Shown piece by piece: positions 21,004-30,676 of a stretch of 64,000 nt of DNA (positions within the stretch are counted from its first letter, which is position 1; each line of letters begins with the position of its first letter). The notes under the pieces are model-generated. The model ran no database searches. It saw nothing but the letters and a program-made list of their open reading frames with translations, and was not told the DNA's origin. The position numbers and the translations under genes are program-made. Origin of the DNA: Brevibacillus antibioticus (lineage in GTDB: Bacteria > Bacillota > Bacilli > Brevibacillales > Brevibacillaceae); the NCBI RefSeq assembly GCF_005217615.1, contig NZ_SZNK01000001.1, forward strand, positions 1,135,501 to 1,199,500, in the 5' to 3' direction.

Positions 21004-21294
21004 ATGAAGCAAAAAAAGATCCCGTTGCGTAAGTGCATTGTTTGCCAAGGAATGTTTCCGAAAAAGGAATTAATCCGCGTGGTCCGGACGCCAGAAGAAG
21101 AGATCGTCATTGATCTTACTGGAAGGGCGGCGGGACGCGGTACCTATGTGTGTCGGCAGGAAAGCTGTCTGAAGCCGGATGCGTTCGCATCGGGAAAATG
21201 GAAAAAAGTGCTGGAACGTGCCCTCAATATGTCCATCTCCCAAGAAAAGTATGATGCTTTCCGTGAGAAATGGTTGGAGATGATGGGAAAATGA
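21004..21294 (+). CDS. rnpM: RNase P modulator RnpM (YlxR)
   Basis: A 96-residue YlxR-family protein. The conserved LRKCIVCQGMFPKKELIRVV start and GRAAGRGTYVC motif are present, with two CxxC-type cysteines. YlxR of B. subtilis has been reported to bind the RNase P RNA and modulate its activity, hence RnpM. It lies in the normal nusA-ylxR-ylxQ-infB order. It overlaps the next gene by 4 bases (ATGA), giving translational coupling. Confidence 0.93.
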   Translation: MKQKKIPLRKCIVCQGMFPKKELIRVVRTPEEEIVIDLTGRAAGRGTYVCRQESCLKPDAFASGKWKKVLERALNMSISQEKYDAFREKWLEMMGK

Positions 21295-21590
21295 TCCCAA
21301 AAGCAGCACAACTACTCGGATTGGCGATGCGTGCGAGAAAGATCGTTACCGGAGAAGAACTGGTCATTACTGCTGTTCGTAATGGGCAGGCCCGCCTGGT
21401 ATTGCTCGCATCAGATGCATCAGACAATACCGCCAAGAAAGTAAAGGATAAATGTTCCTATTACGGTGTCTCATGTGTAACCACTGGCGACCGACATTCA
21501 TTGGGACACGCAATCGGAAAAGATGGGCGCGTTACCGTGGCGGTAACCGATGGGAAATTGGCCGAAAGCATTCAGCGTCTGCTCACCTAA
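21291..21590 (+). CDS. L7Ae-family RNA-binding protein YlxQ
   Basis: A 99-residue L7Ae/L30e-fold protein. The family pattern is visible in LLGLAMRARKIVTGEELVI, then ARLVLLASDAS and VAVTDGKLAESI. Homologues bind kink-turn RNA, but YlxQ itself is said to have lost key kink-turn contacts, so its target is unclear. Start ATG 21291 overlaps the stop of rnpM in ATGA; the longer reading from 21270 begins inside rnpM without a good ribosome site. Confidence 0.92.
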   Translation: MIPKAAQLLGLAMRARKIVTGEELVITAVRNGQARLVLLASDASDNTAKKVKDKCSYYGVSCVTTGDRHSLGHAIGKDGRVTVAVTDGKLAESIQRLLT

Positions 21591-21611
21591 CTTAGAAAGG
21601 GTGAAGTATAT

Positions 21612-24179
21612 TTGAAGACACGTGTGTATGAGTATGCCAAACAGCACAACATGAGCAGTAAGGAAATCCTAAATTTGCTAAAACGATTGAATATAGAAGT
21701 AGCAAATCATATGAGTATCATGGAAGAAGGGACGATCAAAAGGATCGAGGATCACATGGCCAAATTGCGTTCTGGTGCCAAACCGGAGCAGCGTAATACG
21801 CCAAGTGATGTAAGACCCAAACAAACGGAAGATCAACGACGCCCCAACGACTCCAGAGGACAACAGAACAAACCCCAGCAACAAGCGGGGCAAGCTCAAA
21901 TGGTTAGAAATGACAGGCCAAACAGCGATCGTGGAGGAAGTACATCAAACATCAATCGTCCAGCTAACAACAGTGCGAGTGCCAATTCCGATCAGCAAAG
22001 TCCTCAGCATGGAAAAAATCAGGGGAAGAATCAGGAGAGAAAACCAAACAATATGAGAAGTCAACCCGCAAAGCCGAATGACCGCAAGCCACAAGGTAAT
22101 CAGCAACGACCACAAGGCCAAGGCCAACAAAGACCACAGAACAATCAGCAACGACCACAAAACCAACAGCGTCCTGCACAACAACCTGTTGCAAATCAAA
22201 CAGAGGGACGTACAGGGGAAGAATTTGAAGATAAAGTAAATCTCCCATCCAATGTGGGTACAGAAAAACGTGAGAAAATCAAAAAGGGTCCACAGACTCA
22301 AAAGACTTTTGAAGATAACAAGAAGAGTCAGCCTTTCCGTGGCGGTGGTAATAACCGCTATAACCAAAATAATCGTCGTGGCAATAACAATCGTGGTGGC
22401 CAAAAGGCTCCACGTCCAGTATTTGACCCACCAACAAAAATTACCTTTACCGAGTCTTTGACCGTTAACGAATTGGCTGTAAAACTACGCAAAGAACCAG
22501 CAGAAGTCATCAAAAAGCTGTTTAATTTGGGGATCATGGCAACGATTAACCAGTACCTCGATCGTGAAGCCATCGAACTTATTTGCGCAGATTATGGCAT
22601 TGAAGTCGAAGAGAAAATCATCATCGATGAAACCAACTTCGAAACACTGGAAGAAGTAGATGCACCAGAAAGCCTCTTGGAGCGCCCGGCGGTTGTTACC
22701 ATCATGGGTCACGTTGACCACGGAAAAACAACTTTGCTGGACGCGATTCGCTCTACAAACGTAGTAGCGGGAGAAGCAGGCGGAATTACACAGCACATCG
22801 GTGCGTACCAAGTAGAAATCAAAGGAAAGAAAATTACTTTCCTCGATACACCTGGTCACGCGGCGTTCACAACGATGCGTGCACGCGGTGCGCAAATTAC
22901 AGATATCACCATTCTGGTTGTTGCAGCGGATGACGGCGTTATGCCGCAAACGATTGAGGCGATCAGCCATGCGAAAGCGGCTAACGTACCAATCATCGTT
23001 GCAGTCAACAAGATTGACAAACCAGAAGCAAATATGGACCGTATCAAGCAAGAATTGACCGAGTATGAACTGGTTGCCGAAGAGTGGGGCGGCGAGACGA
23101 TTTTCTCCCCATTGTCTGCAAAGCAACGTACAGGTATTGAAGAACTGCTTGAGTACATCTTGCTCGTATCCGAAGTACAAGAACTGAAAGCCAACCCAGA
23201 TAAGCGTGCTCGTGGTACCGTTGTTGAAGCTGAGCTTGACAAGGGACGCGGTCCAGTTGCAACCATCCTGGTTCAACAAGGTACACTGCGCGTTGGTGAC
23301 CCTATCGTAGTAGGCTCTGCTTTCGGACGTGTACGTGCGATGGTTAACGACAAAGGACGCCGTCTGAAAGAAGCTGGCCCATCTACGCCAGTTGAAATCA
23401 CGGGTCTGAATGATGTTCCACAAGCAGGCGACCAGTTCCGTGTTTTTGAAGACGAGAAAAAAGCCCGCGCGATCGGGGAAGCACGTGCTTCCAAACAGCG
23501 TGAATCCGAACGTCGCGAGAGCTCCCGTGTATCTTTGGATGACTTGTTCCAACACATCCAAGAGGGCGATATCAAAGAGCTGAACCTGATTGTTAAAGGT
23601 GACGTACAAGGTTCTGTAGAAGCTCTGCGCGGTTCTTTGGAAAAAATCGATGTCAACGGTACACGTGTGAAAATCATTCATACAGGTGCTGGGGCGATTA
23701 CGGAATCTGATGTTACGTTGGCAAATGCATCGAATGCGATCATCATTGGCTTCAACGTGCGTCCTGAACCAAATGCACGCAGCATGGCTGAACAAGAGAA
23801 GATCGACATTCGCCTGCACCGTGTCATCTACACTGTAATCGAAGAGATCGAGTCTGCTCTCAAAGGTATGCTTGATCCAGTCTTCAAAGAAAATATTATC
23901 GGTCAAGCCGAGATTCGTGAAGTGTTCAAAGTATCCAAAGTCGGAAACATCGCTGGTTGCTATGTGACTGAAGGTAAATTGAGCCGCGATGCTGGTGCGC
24001 GTTTGATCCGTGAAGGCATTGTGATTTATGAAGGCAAACTTGATACCCTCAAGCGCTTCAAAGATGATGCGAAAGACGTTGCAGCTGGCTATGAGTGCGG
24101 TCTGACTTTGGAACGCTTCAATGACCTCAAAATCGGCGATGTCATCGAAGCATTCGTCATGGTTGAAGTGAAACAATAA
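21612..24179 (+). CDS. infB: Translation initiation factor IF-2
   Basis: An 855-residue IF-2. The N-terminal IF2_N helix bundle (about 1-55) is followed by a long Gln/Asn/Pro/Arg-rich linker (about 60-270) with many QQRPQ-like repeats, then a second IF2_N module. The GTPase domain begins near 355 with P-loop [11 protein letters not shown] (about 366), DTPGHAAF (G3) and NKID (G4), and C-terminal domains II-IV follow. It places initiator fMet-tRNA on the 30S subunit. Start TTG 21612 with AGAAAGGGTG upstream. The linker is longer and more repetitive than in B. subtilis (716 residues), and internal starts could give shorter isoforms. Confidence 0.98.
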   Translation: MKTRVYEYAKQHNMSSKEILNLLKRLNIEVANHMSIMEEGTIKRIEDHMAKLRSGAKPEQRNTPSDVRPKQTEDQRRPNDSRGQQNKPQQQAGQAQMVRNDRPNSDRGGSTSNINRPANNSASANSDQQSPQHGKNQGKNQERKPNNMRSQPAKPNDRKPQGNQQRPQGQGQQRPQNNQQRPQNQQRPAQQPVANQTEGRTGEEFEDKVNLPSNVGTEKREKIKKGPQTQKTFEDNKKSQPFRGGGNNRYNQNNRRGNNNRGGQKAPRPVFDPPTKITFTESLTVNELAVKLRKEPAEVIKKLFNLGIMATINQYLDREAIELICADYGIEVEEKIIIDETNFETLEEVDAPESLLERPAVVTIMGHVDHGKTTLLDAIRSTNVVAGEAGGITQHIGAYQVEIKGKKITFLDTPGHAAFTTMRARGAQITDITILVVAADDGVMPQTIEAISHAKAANVPIIVAVNKIDKPEANMDRIKQELTEYELVAEEWGGETIFSPLSAKQRTGIEELLEYILLVSEVQELKANPDKRARGTVVEAELDKGRGPVATILVQQGTLRVGDPIVVGSAFGRVRAMVNDKGRRLKEAGPSTPVEITGLNDVPQAGDQFRVFEDEKKARAIGEARASKQRESERRESSRVSLDDLFQHIQEGDIKELNLIVKGDVQGSVEALRGSLEKIDVNGTRVKIIHTGAGAITESDVTLANASNAIIIGFNVRPEPNARSMAEQEKIDIRLHRVIYTVIEEIESALKGMLDPVFKENIIGQAEIREVFKVSKVGNIAGCYVTEGKLSRDAGARLIREGIVIYEGKLDTLKRFKDDAKDVAAGYECGLTLERFNDLKIGDVIEAFVMVEVKQ

Positions 24180-24460
24180 TGATAGCAGGTGTGCAGATTG
24201 AACTGTTTCTGCCCGCTAGCCAAAACCTGAAAGAAAAACGGGCCATCGTCAAAAGTCTGATCGGCAAGCTGCGGAGCCGATTTAACGTCTCCGCGGCAGA
24301 GGTGGCTTATCTCGAGCAATGGCAGCGTACCGTGTTGGGTATCGCTGCCGTTGCTAATGAGATCTCTTTTTTACAACAAGAAATGCAGGCTGTCATACGA
24401 TTCGTGGAAAACCATCCAGAGGCAGAGTTGATTCGAGTGGATACGGAATACTACGAGTAA
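24179..24460 (+). CDS. DUF503 family protein YlxP
   Basis: A 93-residue DUF503 protein, whose start overlaps the infB stop by one base (TAATG). The pattern [20 protein letters not shown] and KSLIGKLRSRFNVSAAEVAY is typical. B. subtilis YlxP has been connected with 30S subunit assembly, but no enzyme activity is known. Its place between infB and rbfA supports a ribosome-assembly role. Confidence 0.92.
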   Translation: MIAGVQIELFLPASQNLKEKRAIVKSLIGKLRSRFNVSAAEVAYLEQWQRTVLGIAAVANEISFLQQEMQAVIRFVENHPEAELIRVDTEYYE

Positions 24461-24486
24461 AGAGCAGCCAGCGGAGGTGAAAATCG

Positions 24487-24852
24487 ATGAATAAAACACG
24501 AATCAGCCGCGTAGGCGAAGAAATCAAAAAAGAATTGAGCCTCGTATTGCAGCGTGGACTCAAAGATCCTCGTGTCGGTTTCGTAACGGTAACAGATGTT
24601 GAGGTAAGTAGTGACCTGCAATTGGCAAAGGTTTTTGTCAGCATTTTTGGCAGTGAGGAAGAGCGTAAAGCTTCTCTTGCAGGTTTGACAAAAGCAAAAG
24701 GTTATTTGCGTACGGAGATCGGGAAACGCGTAAAGCTGCGTCACATTCCTGATTTTGTATTCAAGCTGGACGAGTCCATTGACTACGGCAGCAAAATTGA
24801 ATCAATCCTGCGAGAAATCTCCACAGAGGGAGAGAAACAGGATGAATCCTAA
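24487..24852 (+). CDS. rbfA: Ribosome-binding factor A
   Basis: A 121-residue RbfA with the KH-like fold: RISRVGEEIKKELSLVLQRG at the N-terminus, DPRVGFVTVTDVEVSSDLQL in the middle, and the RHIPDFVFKLDESIDYGSKI signature near the C-terminus. It assists late 30S maturation around the 16S rRNA 5' helix. CGGAGGTG precedes ATG 24487. It overlaps nrnA by 11 bases. Confidence 0.97.
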   Translation: MNKTRISRVGEEIKKELSLVLQRGLKDPRVGFVTVTDVEVSSDLQLAKVFVSIFGSEEERKASLAGLTKAKGYLRTEIGKRVKLRHIPDFVFKLDESIDYGSKIESILREISTEGEKQDES

Positions 24853-25837
24853 TCAAATGGCAGTACAGGAAGCGGCGCGCTTTATGCAGGAGCACGACCG
24901 CTTCCTGGTTCTTTCTCATGTAAGTCCTGACGGAGATGCTACAGGATCTGCTTTGGGAGTCGTTCTCATGCTCGAGCAATTGGGGAAAGAGTATGTGGTT
25001 GTAAACGAAGGGGAAACGCCGAGCAAGTTTAACTTCTTGCCGCGGTTTGACCGTCTTTATAACCAGCGCAAACAACCACTGAACGAGACGTTCGGGGCCG
25101 TAATCGCTGTAGACTGCGCGGATGAGTCGCGGATGGGCGATGTACGGTCTTTATTTGCGTCTGGCGCTGCTTTGCTGAATATCGATCACCATCCGACCAA
25201 CGATCATTTTGGAACAGTAAATCTGGTTCGGCCAGATGCAGCCGCAACAGCAGAGATTTTGTTTGATGTTGCAGAAGCAGCAGGGGTTTCTTTCAATGAA
25301 GAGCTTGCGCTGTGCATCTACACCGGCCTTCTGACGGATACAGGTGGTTTCCGCTATTCCAACACATCGCCGCGCGTCATGGAAATCGCTGCTCGATTAC
25401 TCGGTTACGGTGTAAAGCCAGGAGACGTAGCAGAGCGGTGTCTGGAGGAAATCACTTTTGCCCATGTGAAAGTATTGCGACGTGCTCTCCAAACCTTGCA
25501 ACTGTCCCATCAAAATTTGGTTGCCTCCATTACTGTTTCAGCCGCAGATTTTGCCGAAGTGGGTGCCGAGCGAGAAGATGCTGGTGGATTGGTGAATTAC
25601 TGCCGCAACATTGAGGGAGTTGAGGTCGGCGTTTCTTTTGTGGAAGCGGAACCGGGAGTGATCAAGGTGAGTATGCGCGCTCGTGATCGGGTTGACGTAG
25701 CTGTTATTGCGAAGCAGCTCGGTGGCGGTGGGCACGCAAAAGCAGCAGGATGCACAATCAAAGGACCACTTTCAGAAGTACAGCAAAAAGTATGGACTGT
25801 GCTGGACGATGCAGTAGGAGTGAAATTCAATGAGTAA
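24842..25837 (+). CDS. nrnA: NanoRNase NrnA (DHH/DHHA1 phosphoesterase, pAp phosphatase)
   Basis: A 331-residue DHH-family enzyme that degrades 2-5 nt RNA and dephosphorylates pAp. Motif I is HVSPDGDATGS, motif II AVDCADESR, motif III the DHH in NIDHHPTND, and the C-terminal DHHA1 domain ends with GGGGHAKAAGC. Start ATG 24842 follows GAGGGAGAG within the end of rbfA; the open frame upstream to 24755 is inside rbfA. It partners the nearby pnp and rny in RNA turnover. Confidence 0.94.
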   Translation: MNPNQMAVQEAARFMQEHDRFLVLSHVSPDGDATGSALGVVLMLEQLGKEYVVVNEGETPSKFNFLPRFDRLYNQRKQPLNETFGAVIAVDCADESRMGDVRSLFASGAALLNIDHHPTNDHFGTVNLVRPDAAATAEILFDVAEAAGVSFNEELALCIYTGLLTDTGGFRYSNTSPRVMEIAARLLGYGVKPGDVAERCLEEITFAHVKVLRRALQTLQLSHQNLVASITVSAADFAEVGAEREDAGGLVNYCRNIEGVEVGVSFVEAEPGVIKVSMRARDRVDVAVIAKQLGGGGHAKAAGCTIKGPLSEVQQKVWTVLDDAVGVKFNE

Positions 25838-26756
25838 CGTGAACGGCGTGCTGGTTATCGACAAGCCAGCTGGTATGACCTCTCATGATTGTGTAGCACG
25901 TATTCGTCGATTGTATGGAACGAAAAAAGTGGGGCATACGGGTACACTGGATCCAGATGTGACGGGTGTACTCCCCATTTGTGTGGGACACGCAACCAGG
26001 CTAGTTGAATATTTGCAAGAGCTGCCTAAGCGCTATGATGTAGTCATGCGCCTTGGCTCTACAACCACGACGGAAGATGCCTCCGGAGAAGTGGTGGAGC
26101 AAGCTAGCGTAGATGCAGCATCGATAACGACGGAGCGTATTCAAGCGCTGTTCGAATCCTTTTTGGGTGAAATGGAACAGGTACCTCCGATGTTCTCAGC
26201 GGTAAAGGTAAACGGCAAGCGTTTGTACGACCTGGCTCGTGAAGGCACCGTGATTGAGCGGCAGGCACGGAAAGTGACGTTGTATGAGCTGACACTTCAT
26301 AAGATCAGCGTGGATGGGGACACTGTCGATGTTTCATTCACGTGCACGTGCTCCAAAGGCACATACATGCGCACCTTATGTGTTGACCTCGGACGCGCTC
26401 TGGGTTATCCTGCCCATATGAAGCTGTTGCGGCGAATAAAAAGCGGCCCGTTCCAGGAGCAAGAGGCAATCCCCCTCCAGCAAATTGAGGAACAGGCAGC
26501 AAACGGGGAAGACATTTCCCACCACTTGGTCTCCATCCCTCAGGCAATCTCGTTCTTACCTTCGTTTCAGGTCAAGCCAGAACGGATCAAAGCAGTACGC
26601 AATGGACTTGCGACTGCGCTTCCGGGCGTCACTGCGGAGGAAGGAAGTTTGATTTGCTTGTTTGCGGGGGAAGAATTACTTGGCATCCATCGCGTATGCC
26701 GTGGAGACAAAGGACTTTTCGCCAAACCAGAAAAAGTCTTTCCAGCCGAGGTGTAA
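25830..26756 (+). CDS. truB: tRNA pseudouridine(55) synthase
   Basis: A 308-residue TruB, which converts U55 in the T-arm of tRNAs. The catalytic Asp41 lies in VGHTGTLDPDVTGVLP. The substrate loop segment CSKGTYMRTLCVDLGRALG (about 172-190) and the C-terminal PUA-like domain (about 245-305) are present. It overlaps the end of nrnA by 8 bases. Confidence 0.97.
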   Translation: MSNVNGVLVIDKPAGMTSHDCVARIRRLYGTKKVGHTGTLDPDVTGVLPICVGHATRLVEYLQELPKRYDVVMRLGSTTTTEDASGEVVEQASVDAASITTERIQALFESFLGEMEQVPPMFSAVKVNGKRLYDLAREGTVIERQARKVTLYELTLHKISVDGDTVDVSFTCTCSKGTYMRTLCVDLGRALGYPAHMKLLRRIKSGPFQEQEAIPLQQIEEQAANGEDISHHLVSIPQAISFLPSFQVKPERIKAVRNGLATALPGVTAEEGSLICLFAGEELLGIHRVCRGDKGLFAKPEKVFPAEV

Positions 26757-26759
26757 TCC

Positions 26760-27701
26760 GTGAAAACGATCTACCTGACATACCCGTTTCCGTCTGACCT
26801 GCAAGCGAATCCTTGTGCGATTGCACTGGGGTACTTTGATGGTGTACATATTGGGCATCGCCGTGTAATCCAAAAGGCGATTGATACGGCGAAAGCAAAC
26901 GGATGGCAAAGTACGGTAGTGACCTTTGATCCGCATCCTCGAGAAGTATTGGGGCAAAGTGGTTATACCCGCTATTTGACACCACTTGCAGACAAGCTCG
27001 AGCAATTCGAAAAGATGGGCATAGACACCACTTATGTGATGAAGTTCGATATTAGCTTTGCGGCTATTTATCCAGAAGATTTCATCGCAGAGTGCCTTCT
27101 CCCATTGGAATGCCGCCATATTGTCGTTGGCTTCGACTACACTTTTGGTTATCGCGGGATGGGAACTGCCCATACCCTGCAAGAAATGAGCAAAGGTCGC
27201 TATGGGCTGGACATCGTGGGTCCGGTTAATCGCTTGGGTGAAAAAGTGAGCAGTACAATCATTCGTGAATATCTTCATCATGGGGATGTCGAGCAGGTTC
27301 GCCATTTGCTAGGCCGCTCCTACAAAGTGCGCGGGACAGTCGTACATGGCGACAAACGCGGTCGAACCATTGGCTTTCCTACAGCGAACGTCCAAGTGAA
27401 TCAGCCGTACTTGATCGGAAAGAATGGGGTCTACGGTGTTCGCTTTACCGTGGATGAACAAAGCTACTATGGCGTCATGAACGTTGGGATCAAGCCAACA
27501 TTTGAACTGGAGAAAAAAGAAAAGTCACTAGAAGTGCACATTTTTGAGTTCTCTGGTGAAATCTATGACAAAGAAGTAGAAGTAGAGTTCTTGTTCTACA
27601 TTCGGGAGGAACAGAAATTCGCTGGAGTCGATGCACTCATCGCACAAATTGGCCGAGATGTACAAAAGGCGAAGCAAAAATTCGCAGAGGGAATCTCGTA
27701 A
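26760..27701 (+). CDS. ribF: Bifunctional riboflavin kinase / FAD synthetase
   Basis: A 313-residue enzyme making FMN and FAD from riboflavin. The N-terminal nucleotidyltransferase domain has GYFDGVHIGHRRVI (about 23-36), and the segment VVGFDYTFGYRGMG is near 120. The C-terminal riboflavin kinase domain starts at about 185 with VVHGDKRGRTIGFPTANV. Start GTG 26760 is 3 bases after the truB stop. It ends the nusA-infB operon; its stop codon lies in the loop of the likely terminator. Confidence 0.97.
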   Translation: MKTIYLTYPFPSDLQANPCAIALGYFDGVHIGHRRVIQKAIDTAKANGWQSTVVTFDPHPREVLGQSGYTRYLTPLADKLEQFEKMGIDTTYVMKFDISFAAIYPEDFIAECLLPLECRHIVVGFDYTFGYRGMGTAHTLQEMSKGRYGLDIVGPVNRLGEKVSSTIIREYLHHGDVEQVRHLLGRSYKVRGTVVHGDKRGRTIGFPTANVQVNQPYLIGKNGVYGVRFTVDEQSYYGVMNVGIKPTFELEKKEKSLEVHIFEFSGEIYDKEVEVEFLFYIREEQKFAGVDALIAQIGRDVQKAKQKFAEGIS

Positions 27702-27720
27702 AGGATTCTCTTTGCTTTTC
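27686..27720 (+). terminator. Probable terminator of the nusA-ribF operon, overlapping the rpsO promoter
   Basis: AGAGGGAATC (27686-27695) pairs with GATTCTCTTT (27704-27713), with two G-T pairs, around a loop that holds the ribF stop codon. The T-tract is broken (TTTGCTTTTC), so efficiency is uncertain. The tract also supplies the -35 of the next promoter. Confidence 0.5.
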
Positions 27721-27740
27721 ACAAAATGGTATGCTATAAT
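27712..27740 (+). promoter_or_regulatory. Extended -10 promoter of rpsO
   Basis: TTGCTT (27712-27717), 17-base spacer ending in TGC, TATAAT (27735-27740). Confidence 0.75.
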
Positions 27741-27746
27741 TCAAAA

Positions 27747-27820
27747 CGTTGTACAGATAACCGTAGCTTGGCTGTCCGATTCTCACCGACGGCAGACTCG
27801 GCGAACGGTATAAAAAATGA
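27747..27820 (+). ncRNA. Candidate S15 leader (autoregulatory RNA) before rpsO
   Basis: The leader of about 85 bases holds nested complementary segments: CCGT (27761-27764) with ACGG (27805-27808), and CTGTC (27772-27776) with GGCAG (27791-27795, one G-T pair). GC-rich loops lie just upstream of the AGGAGGTG ribosome site. S15 is autoregulated through leader RNA in Bacillales and other bacteria. The match to the known Firmicutes S15 leader is not verified here. Confidence 0.45.
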
Positions 27821-27834
27821 GGAGGTGAGTCATG

Positions 27835-28104
27835 ATGGCATTGACTCAAGAACGTAAAACTCAACTGATTCAAGAGTTCCGTACTCATGAGAACGACACC
27901 GGTTCACCGGAAGTGCAAATCGCTATCTTGACCGAAAACATTAACAATCTGAACGGACACTTGCGTACGCACAAGAAAGATCACCACAGCCGTCGTGGTC
28001 TCTTGAAAATGGTTGGTCAACGTCGTAACCTGTTGACATACCTGCGTGAAGCGGATGTTCAACGCTATCGTTCGGTTGTAGACCGCCTGGGTCTGCGCCG
28101 CTAA
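27835..28104 (+). CDS. rpsO: 30S ribosomal protein S15
   Basis: An 89-residue S15, the family length. The signature [19 protein letters not shown] (about 41-59) is intact. It binds the 16S rRNA three-way junction early in 30S assembly. GGAGGTGAG precedes two adjacent ATG codons (27832, 27835); the second gives MALTQERK, matching homologues, and has the better spacing. Confidence 0.98.
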   Translation: MALTQERKTQLIQEFRTHENDTGSPEVQIAILTENINNLNGHLRTHKKDHHSRRGLLKMVGQRRNLLTYLREADVQRYRSVVDRLGLRR

Positions 28105-28116
28105 TCAGCGTCTTGT

Positions 28117-28143
28117 AAAAAGCGGGTTCTGCCCGCTTTTTCT
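28117..28143 (+). terminator. Terminator after rpsO
   Basis: AAAAAGCGGG (28117-28126), loop TTCTG, CCCGCTTTTT (28132-28141), perfect 10-bp stem. Confidence 0.9.
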
Positions 28144-28144
28144 A

Positions 28145-28193
28145 TCGTGTAGGAGGGTTTAGCGTAGAAATGCGCTAAGCCCATCCGATACGA
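28145..28193 (+). ncRNA. Long hairpin in the rpsO-pnp spacer
   Basis: An inner stem GGGTTTAGCG (28155-28164) / CGCTAAGCCC (28173-28182) with one G-T pair and an 8-base loop. It is extended by imperfect pairing of TCGTGTAGGA with TCCGATACGA, giving an arm of roughly 20 bp. No T-tract follows. It lies between the rpsO terminator and pnp. In E. coli the pnp leader is a double-stranded RNase III site through which PNPase controls its own messenger; an equivalent here is only inferred. Confidence 0.5.
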
Positions 28194-28229
28194 GTAAAAA
28201 GGCTTGTGAACGATCTAGTAGTTTTCATT

Positions 28230-28253
28230 AGCTTCAAAAGAAGCTTTTTTTAT
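28230..28253 (+). terminator. Second terminator-like hairpin before pnp
   Basis: AGCTTC (28230-28235), loop AAAA, GAAGCT (28240-28245), then TTTTTT and TATTA. It is short but has a good T-tract, so pnp probably has its own start site downstream; no convincing promoter was found in 28254-28350. Confidence 0.65.
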
Positions 28254-28370
28254 TATCTAGAAAGACTGCCAAAGGTAGCCATTTAATTTTTATCATGGCA
28301 GGAAATAATACATATAGGTAGAAAACAAAGTGTGAAACGCACATTGTTGTGAAGGAGGACTGCTAGCATC

Positions 28371-30518
28371 ATGGAGCAACAATACCGTACATATGACTTC
28401 GAACTGGCAGGCCGAAAACTGACCCTGGAATTTGGCAAAATGGCTAAACAGGCGCATGGTTCGGTCTTGGTTCGTTACGGCGATACAGCAATCCTGTCCG
28501 CAGTTACAGTCTCGAAGGAACCAAAACCACTTGATTTCTTTCCATTGACTGTCAACTATGAGGAGCGTCTCTACGCGGTTGGGAAAATTCCTGGCGGCTT
28601 TATTAAAAGAGAAGGACGTCCAAGTGAAAAGGCAATTTTGGCTAGCCGCTTGATTGACCGCCCTGTCCGCCCTCTTTTTGCAGAAGGATTCCGTAACGAT
28701 GTACAAATCGTAAATACTGTTCTGTCTGTGGATCAAGACTGCTCGCCTGAAATCGCAGCGATGATCGGTACTTCCGCAGCGCTTTCCGTTTCGGAAATTC
28801 CTTTTGAAGGTCCGATTGCAGGAGTGATCGTAGGACGAATTGACGGGGAGTTCGTCATTAACCCTACGGTAGCTCAAGCGGAGAAAAGCGATATTCACCT
28901 GACTGTCGCAGGTACTCACAAAGCGATTAACATGGTGGAAGCAGCTGCGAATCAAGTACCGGAAGCAGTCATGCTCGAAGCGATTATGGCTGGTCATGAC
29001 GTTATTAAGCAACTGGTAGAATTCCAGAACATGATCGTGTCCGAAATTGGCAAGCAAAAGATGGAAGTTATCTTGCATGAGGTTAATCCTGAAATCGATC
29101 AAGCTGTGCGTGAATTTGCGGAAGCTCGCCTGAAAGAAGCTGTCCGCATCGAAGAAAAACAAGCACGCTACGATGCTATTGACGATATCAAGGCTGAAAC
29201 CAAAGAGCATTTTGCAGCCAAGGACCCTGAAGCATATCCAGAGCAGGAAAAGATGATTAGCGAAGTACTTGGCAATATTGTCAAGGATGAGGTTCGCCGT
29301 CTGATTACGGATGAGAAAGTTCGCCCTGATGGACGCGCTCTGAACGAAATCCGCCCGCTGTCCAGTGAGACAACCATTCTTTCCCGTACACATGGCTCTG
29401 CTATGTTTACCCGCGGTCAGACGCAAGCGCTGAGCGTTTGCACATTGGGCGCGCTGGGAGATGTTCAAATTCTCGATGGACTCGGTCTGGAAGAATCGAA
29501 GCGTTTCATGCACCACTACAACTTCCCGCCGTATAGCGTGGGTGAAGCACGTCCGTTGCGTCCTCCAGGGCGTCGTGAAATCGGACATGGTGCGTTGGGT
29601 GAGCGTGCAATCGAGCCGATCATTCCATCTGAGGTAGAGTTCCCATACACGATTCGTCTCGTATCCGAAGTAATTGAATCCAACGGTTCCACATCGCAAG
29701 CGTCGATTTGCGCAAGCGTACTTGCCTTGATGGATGCAGGTGTACCGATCAAAGCACCGGTAGCAGGTATTGCGATGGGCTTGATCATGAGCAAAGATGA
29801 GAAATCTTTCTCGATCCTGACTGATATTCAAGGTATGGAAGATCATTTGGGAGACATGGATTTCAAGGTAGCGGGTACAGAGGCTGGTGTAACAGCTATC
29901 CAAATGGACATCAAAATTTCCGGTATCAACCGTGAGATTTTAGAGCTGGCCTTGGAGCAAGCGCGTGTAGGTCGTTTGCACATCTTGAACCATATGATGA
30001 GCACGATTTCCGAACCGCGTAAAGAACTGTCTCCTTATGCACCAAAAATCATGACCATGACGATTAATCCGGAGAAAATTCGCGATGTAATCGGTCCACA
30101 AGGTCGTGTCATCAATAAGATTATCGAAGAAACCGGCGTAAAAATCGACATTGAACAAGATGGACGTGTCTTCATTGCATCCATCAACCACGAAGCGAAT
30201 CTGCGCGCGAAACAAATCATTGAAGATCTGGTTCGTGAGGTAGCTGTTGGTCAGGTGTACCTGGGAACAGTAAAACGCGTAGAGAAGTACGGTGCGTTCA
30301 TTGAATTGTTCGCAGGTAAAGAGGGCTTGTGCCACATCTCTCAACTGGCTGAAGAGCGTGTAGCCAAAACAGAAGATGTTGTCGCAGTTGGTGATAAAGT
30401 AGAAGTGAAAGTGACCGAGATCGACGACCAAGGTCGTGTGAATCTCTCTCGCAAAGCAGTTTTGAAAGAGCAAGCTGCTTCGGCACAAGCTGCTGAAACA
30501 CCAACAAAAGCAGAATAA
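28371..30518 (+). CDS. pnp: Polyribonucleotide nucleotidyltransferase (PNPase)
   Basis: A 715-residue PNPase, a trimeric 3'-5' phosphorolytic exoribonuclease. It has two RNase PH domains (about 10-215 and 310-545, separated by the helical domain). The second has the [15 protein letters not shown] block and the catalytic-site stretch [23 protein letters not shown] domain lies at about 555-615 ([20 protein letters not shown]) and an S1 domain at about 622-692. GAAGGAGG precedes ATG 28371. Rny and RNase J, also encoded in this window, are degradosome-like partners. Confidence 0.98.
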   Translation: MEQQYRTYDFELAGRKLTLEFGKMAKQAHGSVLVRYGDTAILSAVTVSKEPKPLDFFPLTVNYEERLYAVGKIPGGFIKREGRPSEKAILASRLIDRPVRPLFAEGFRNDVQIVNTVLSVDQDCSPEIAAMIGTSAALSVSEIPFEGPIAGVIVGRIDGEFVINPTVAQAEKSDIHLTVAGTHKAINMVEAAANQVPEAVMLEAIMAGHDVIKQLVEFQNMIVSEIGKQKMEVILHEVNPEIDQAVREFAEARLKEAVRIEEKQARYDAIDDIKAETKEHFAAKDPEAYPEQEKMISEVLGNIVKDEVRRLITDEKVRPDGRALNEIRPLSSETTILSRTHGSAMFTRGQTQALSVCTLGALGDVQILDGLGLEESKRFMHHYNFPPYSVGEARPLRPPGRREIGHGALGERAIEPIIPSEVEFPYTIRLVSEVIESNGSTSQASICASVLALMDAGVPIKAPVAGIAMGLIMSKDEKSFSILTDIQGMEDHLGDMDFKVAGTEAGVTAIQMDIKISGINREILELALEQARVGRLHILNHMMSTISEPRKELSPYAPKIMTMTINPEKIRDVIGPQGRVINKIIEETGVKIDIEQDGRVFIASINHEANLRAKQIIEDLVREVAVGQVYLGTVKRVEKYGAFIELFAGKEGLCHISQLAEERVAKTEDVVAVGDKVEVKVTEIDDQGRVNLSRKAVLKEQAASAQAAETPTKAE

Positions 30519-30526
30519 AGAAAAAC

Positions 30527-30572
30527 AAAAGGCTTCGTCACTCGAAGAAATTCGTGTACGGAAGCTTTTTTC
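30527..30572 (+). terminator. Terminator after pnp
   Basis: AAAAGGCTTCGT (30527-30538) pairs imperfectly with ACGGAAGCTTTT (30558-30569), followed by further T residues. Confidence 0.7.
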
Positions 30573-30676
30573 TTTTATGTGCCAGATGCTCTCGTTTCGT
30601 ATGTCTAAGTCGTTCCTTCCTCTCATACATTGGACAAGAGAGACTCGTACGATCGATAGAGGAGGGCGACGCCCTG

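Noticed and set aside
22485-24176. 563-codon open frame on the minus strand
   Set aside because: It is the reverse shadow of infB, lacks a ribosome site and has an unnatural Cys/Phe/Arg-rich composition. The same applies to the long minus-strand frames over pnp (28293-29903), proS, tsf and recA.
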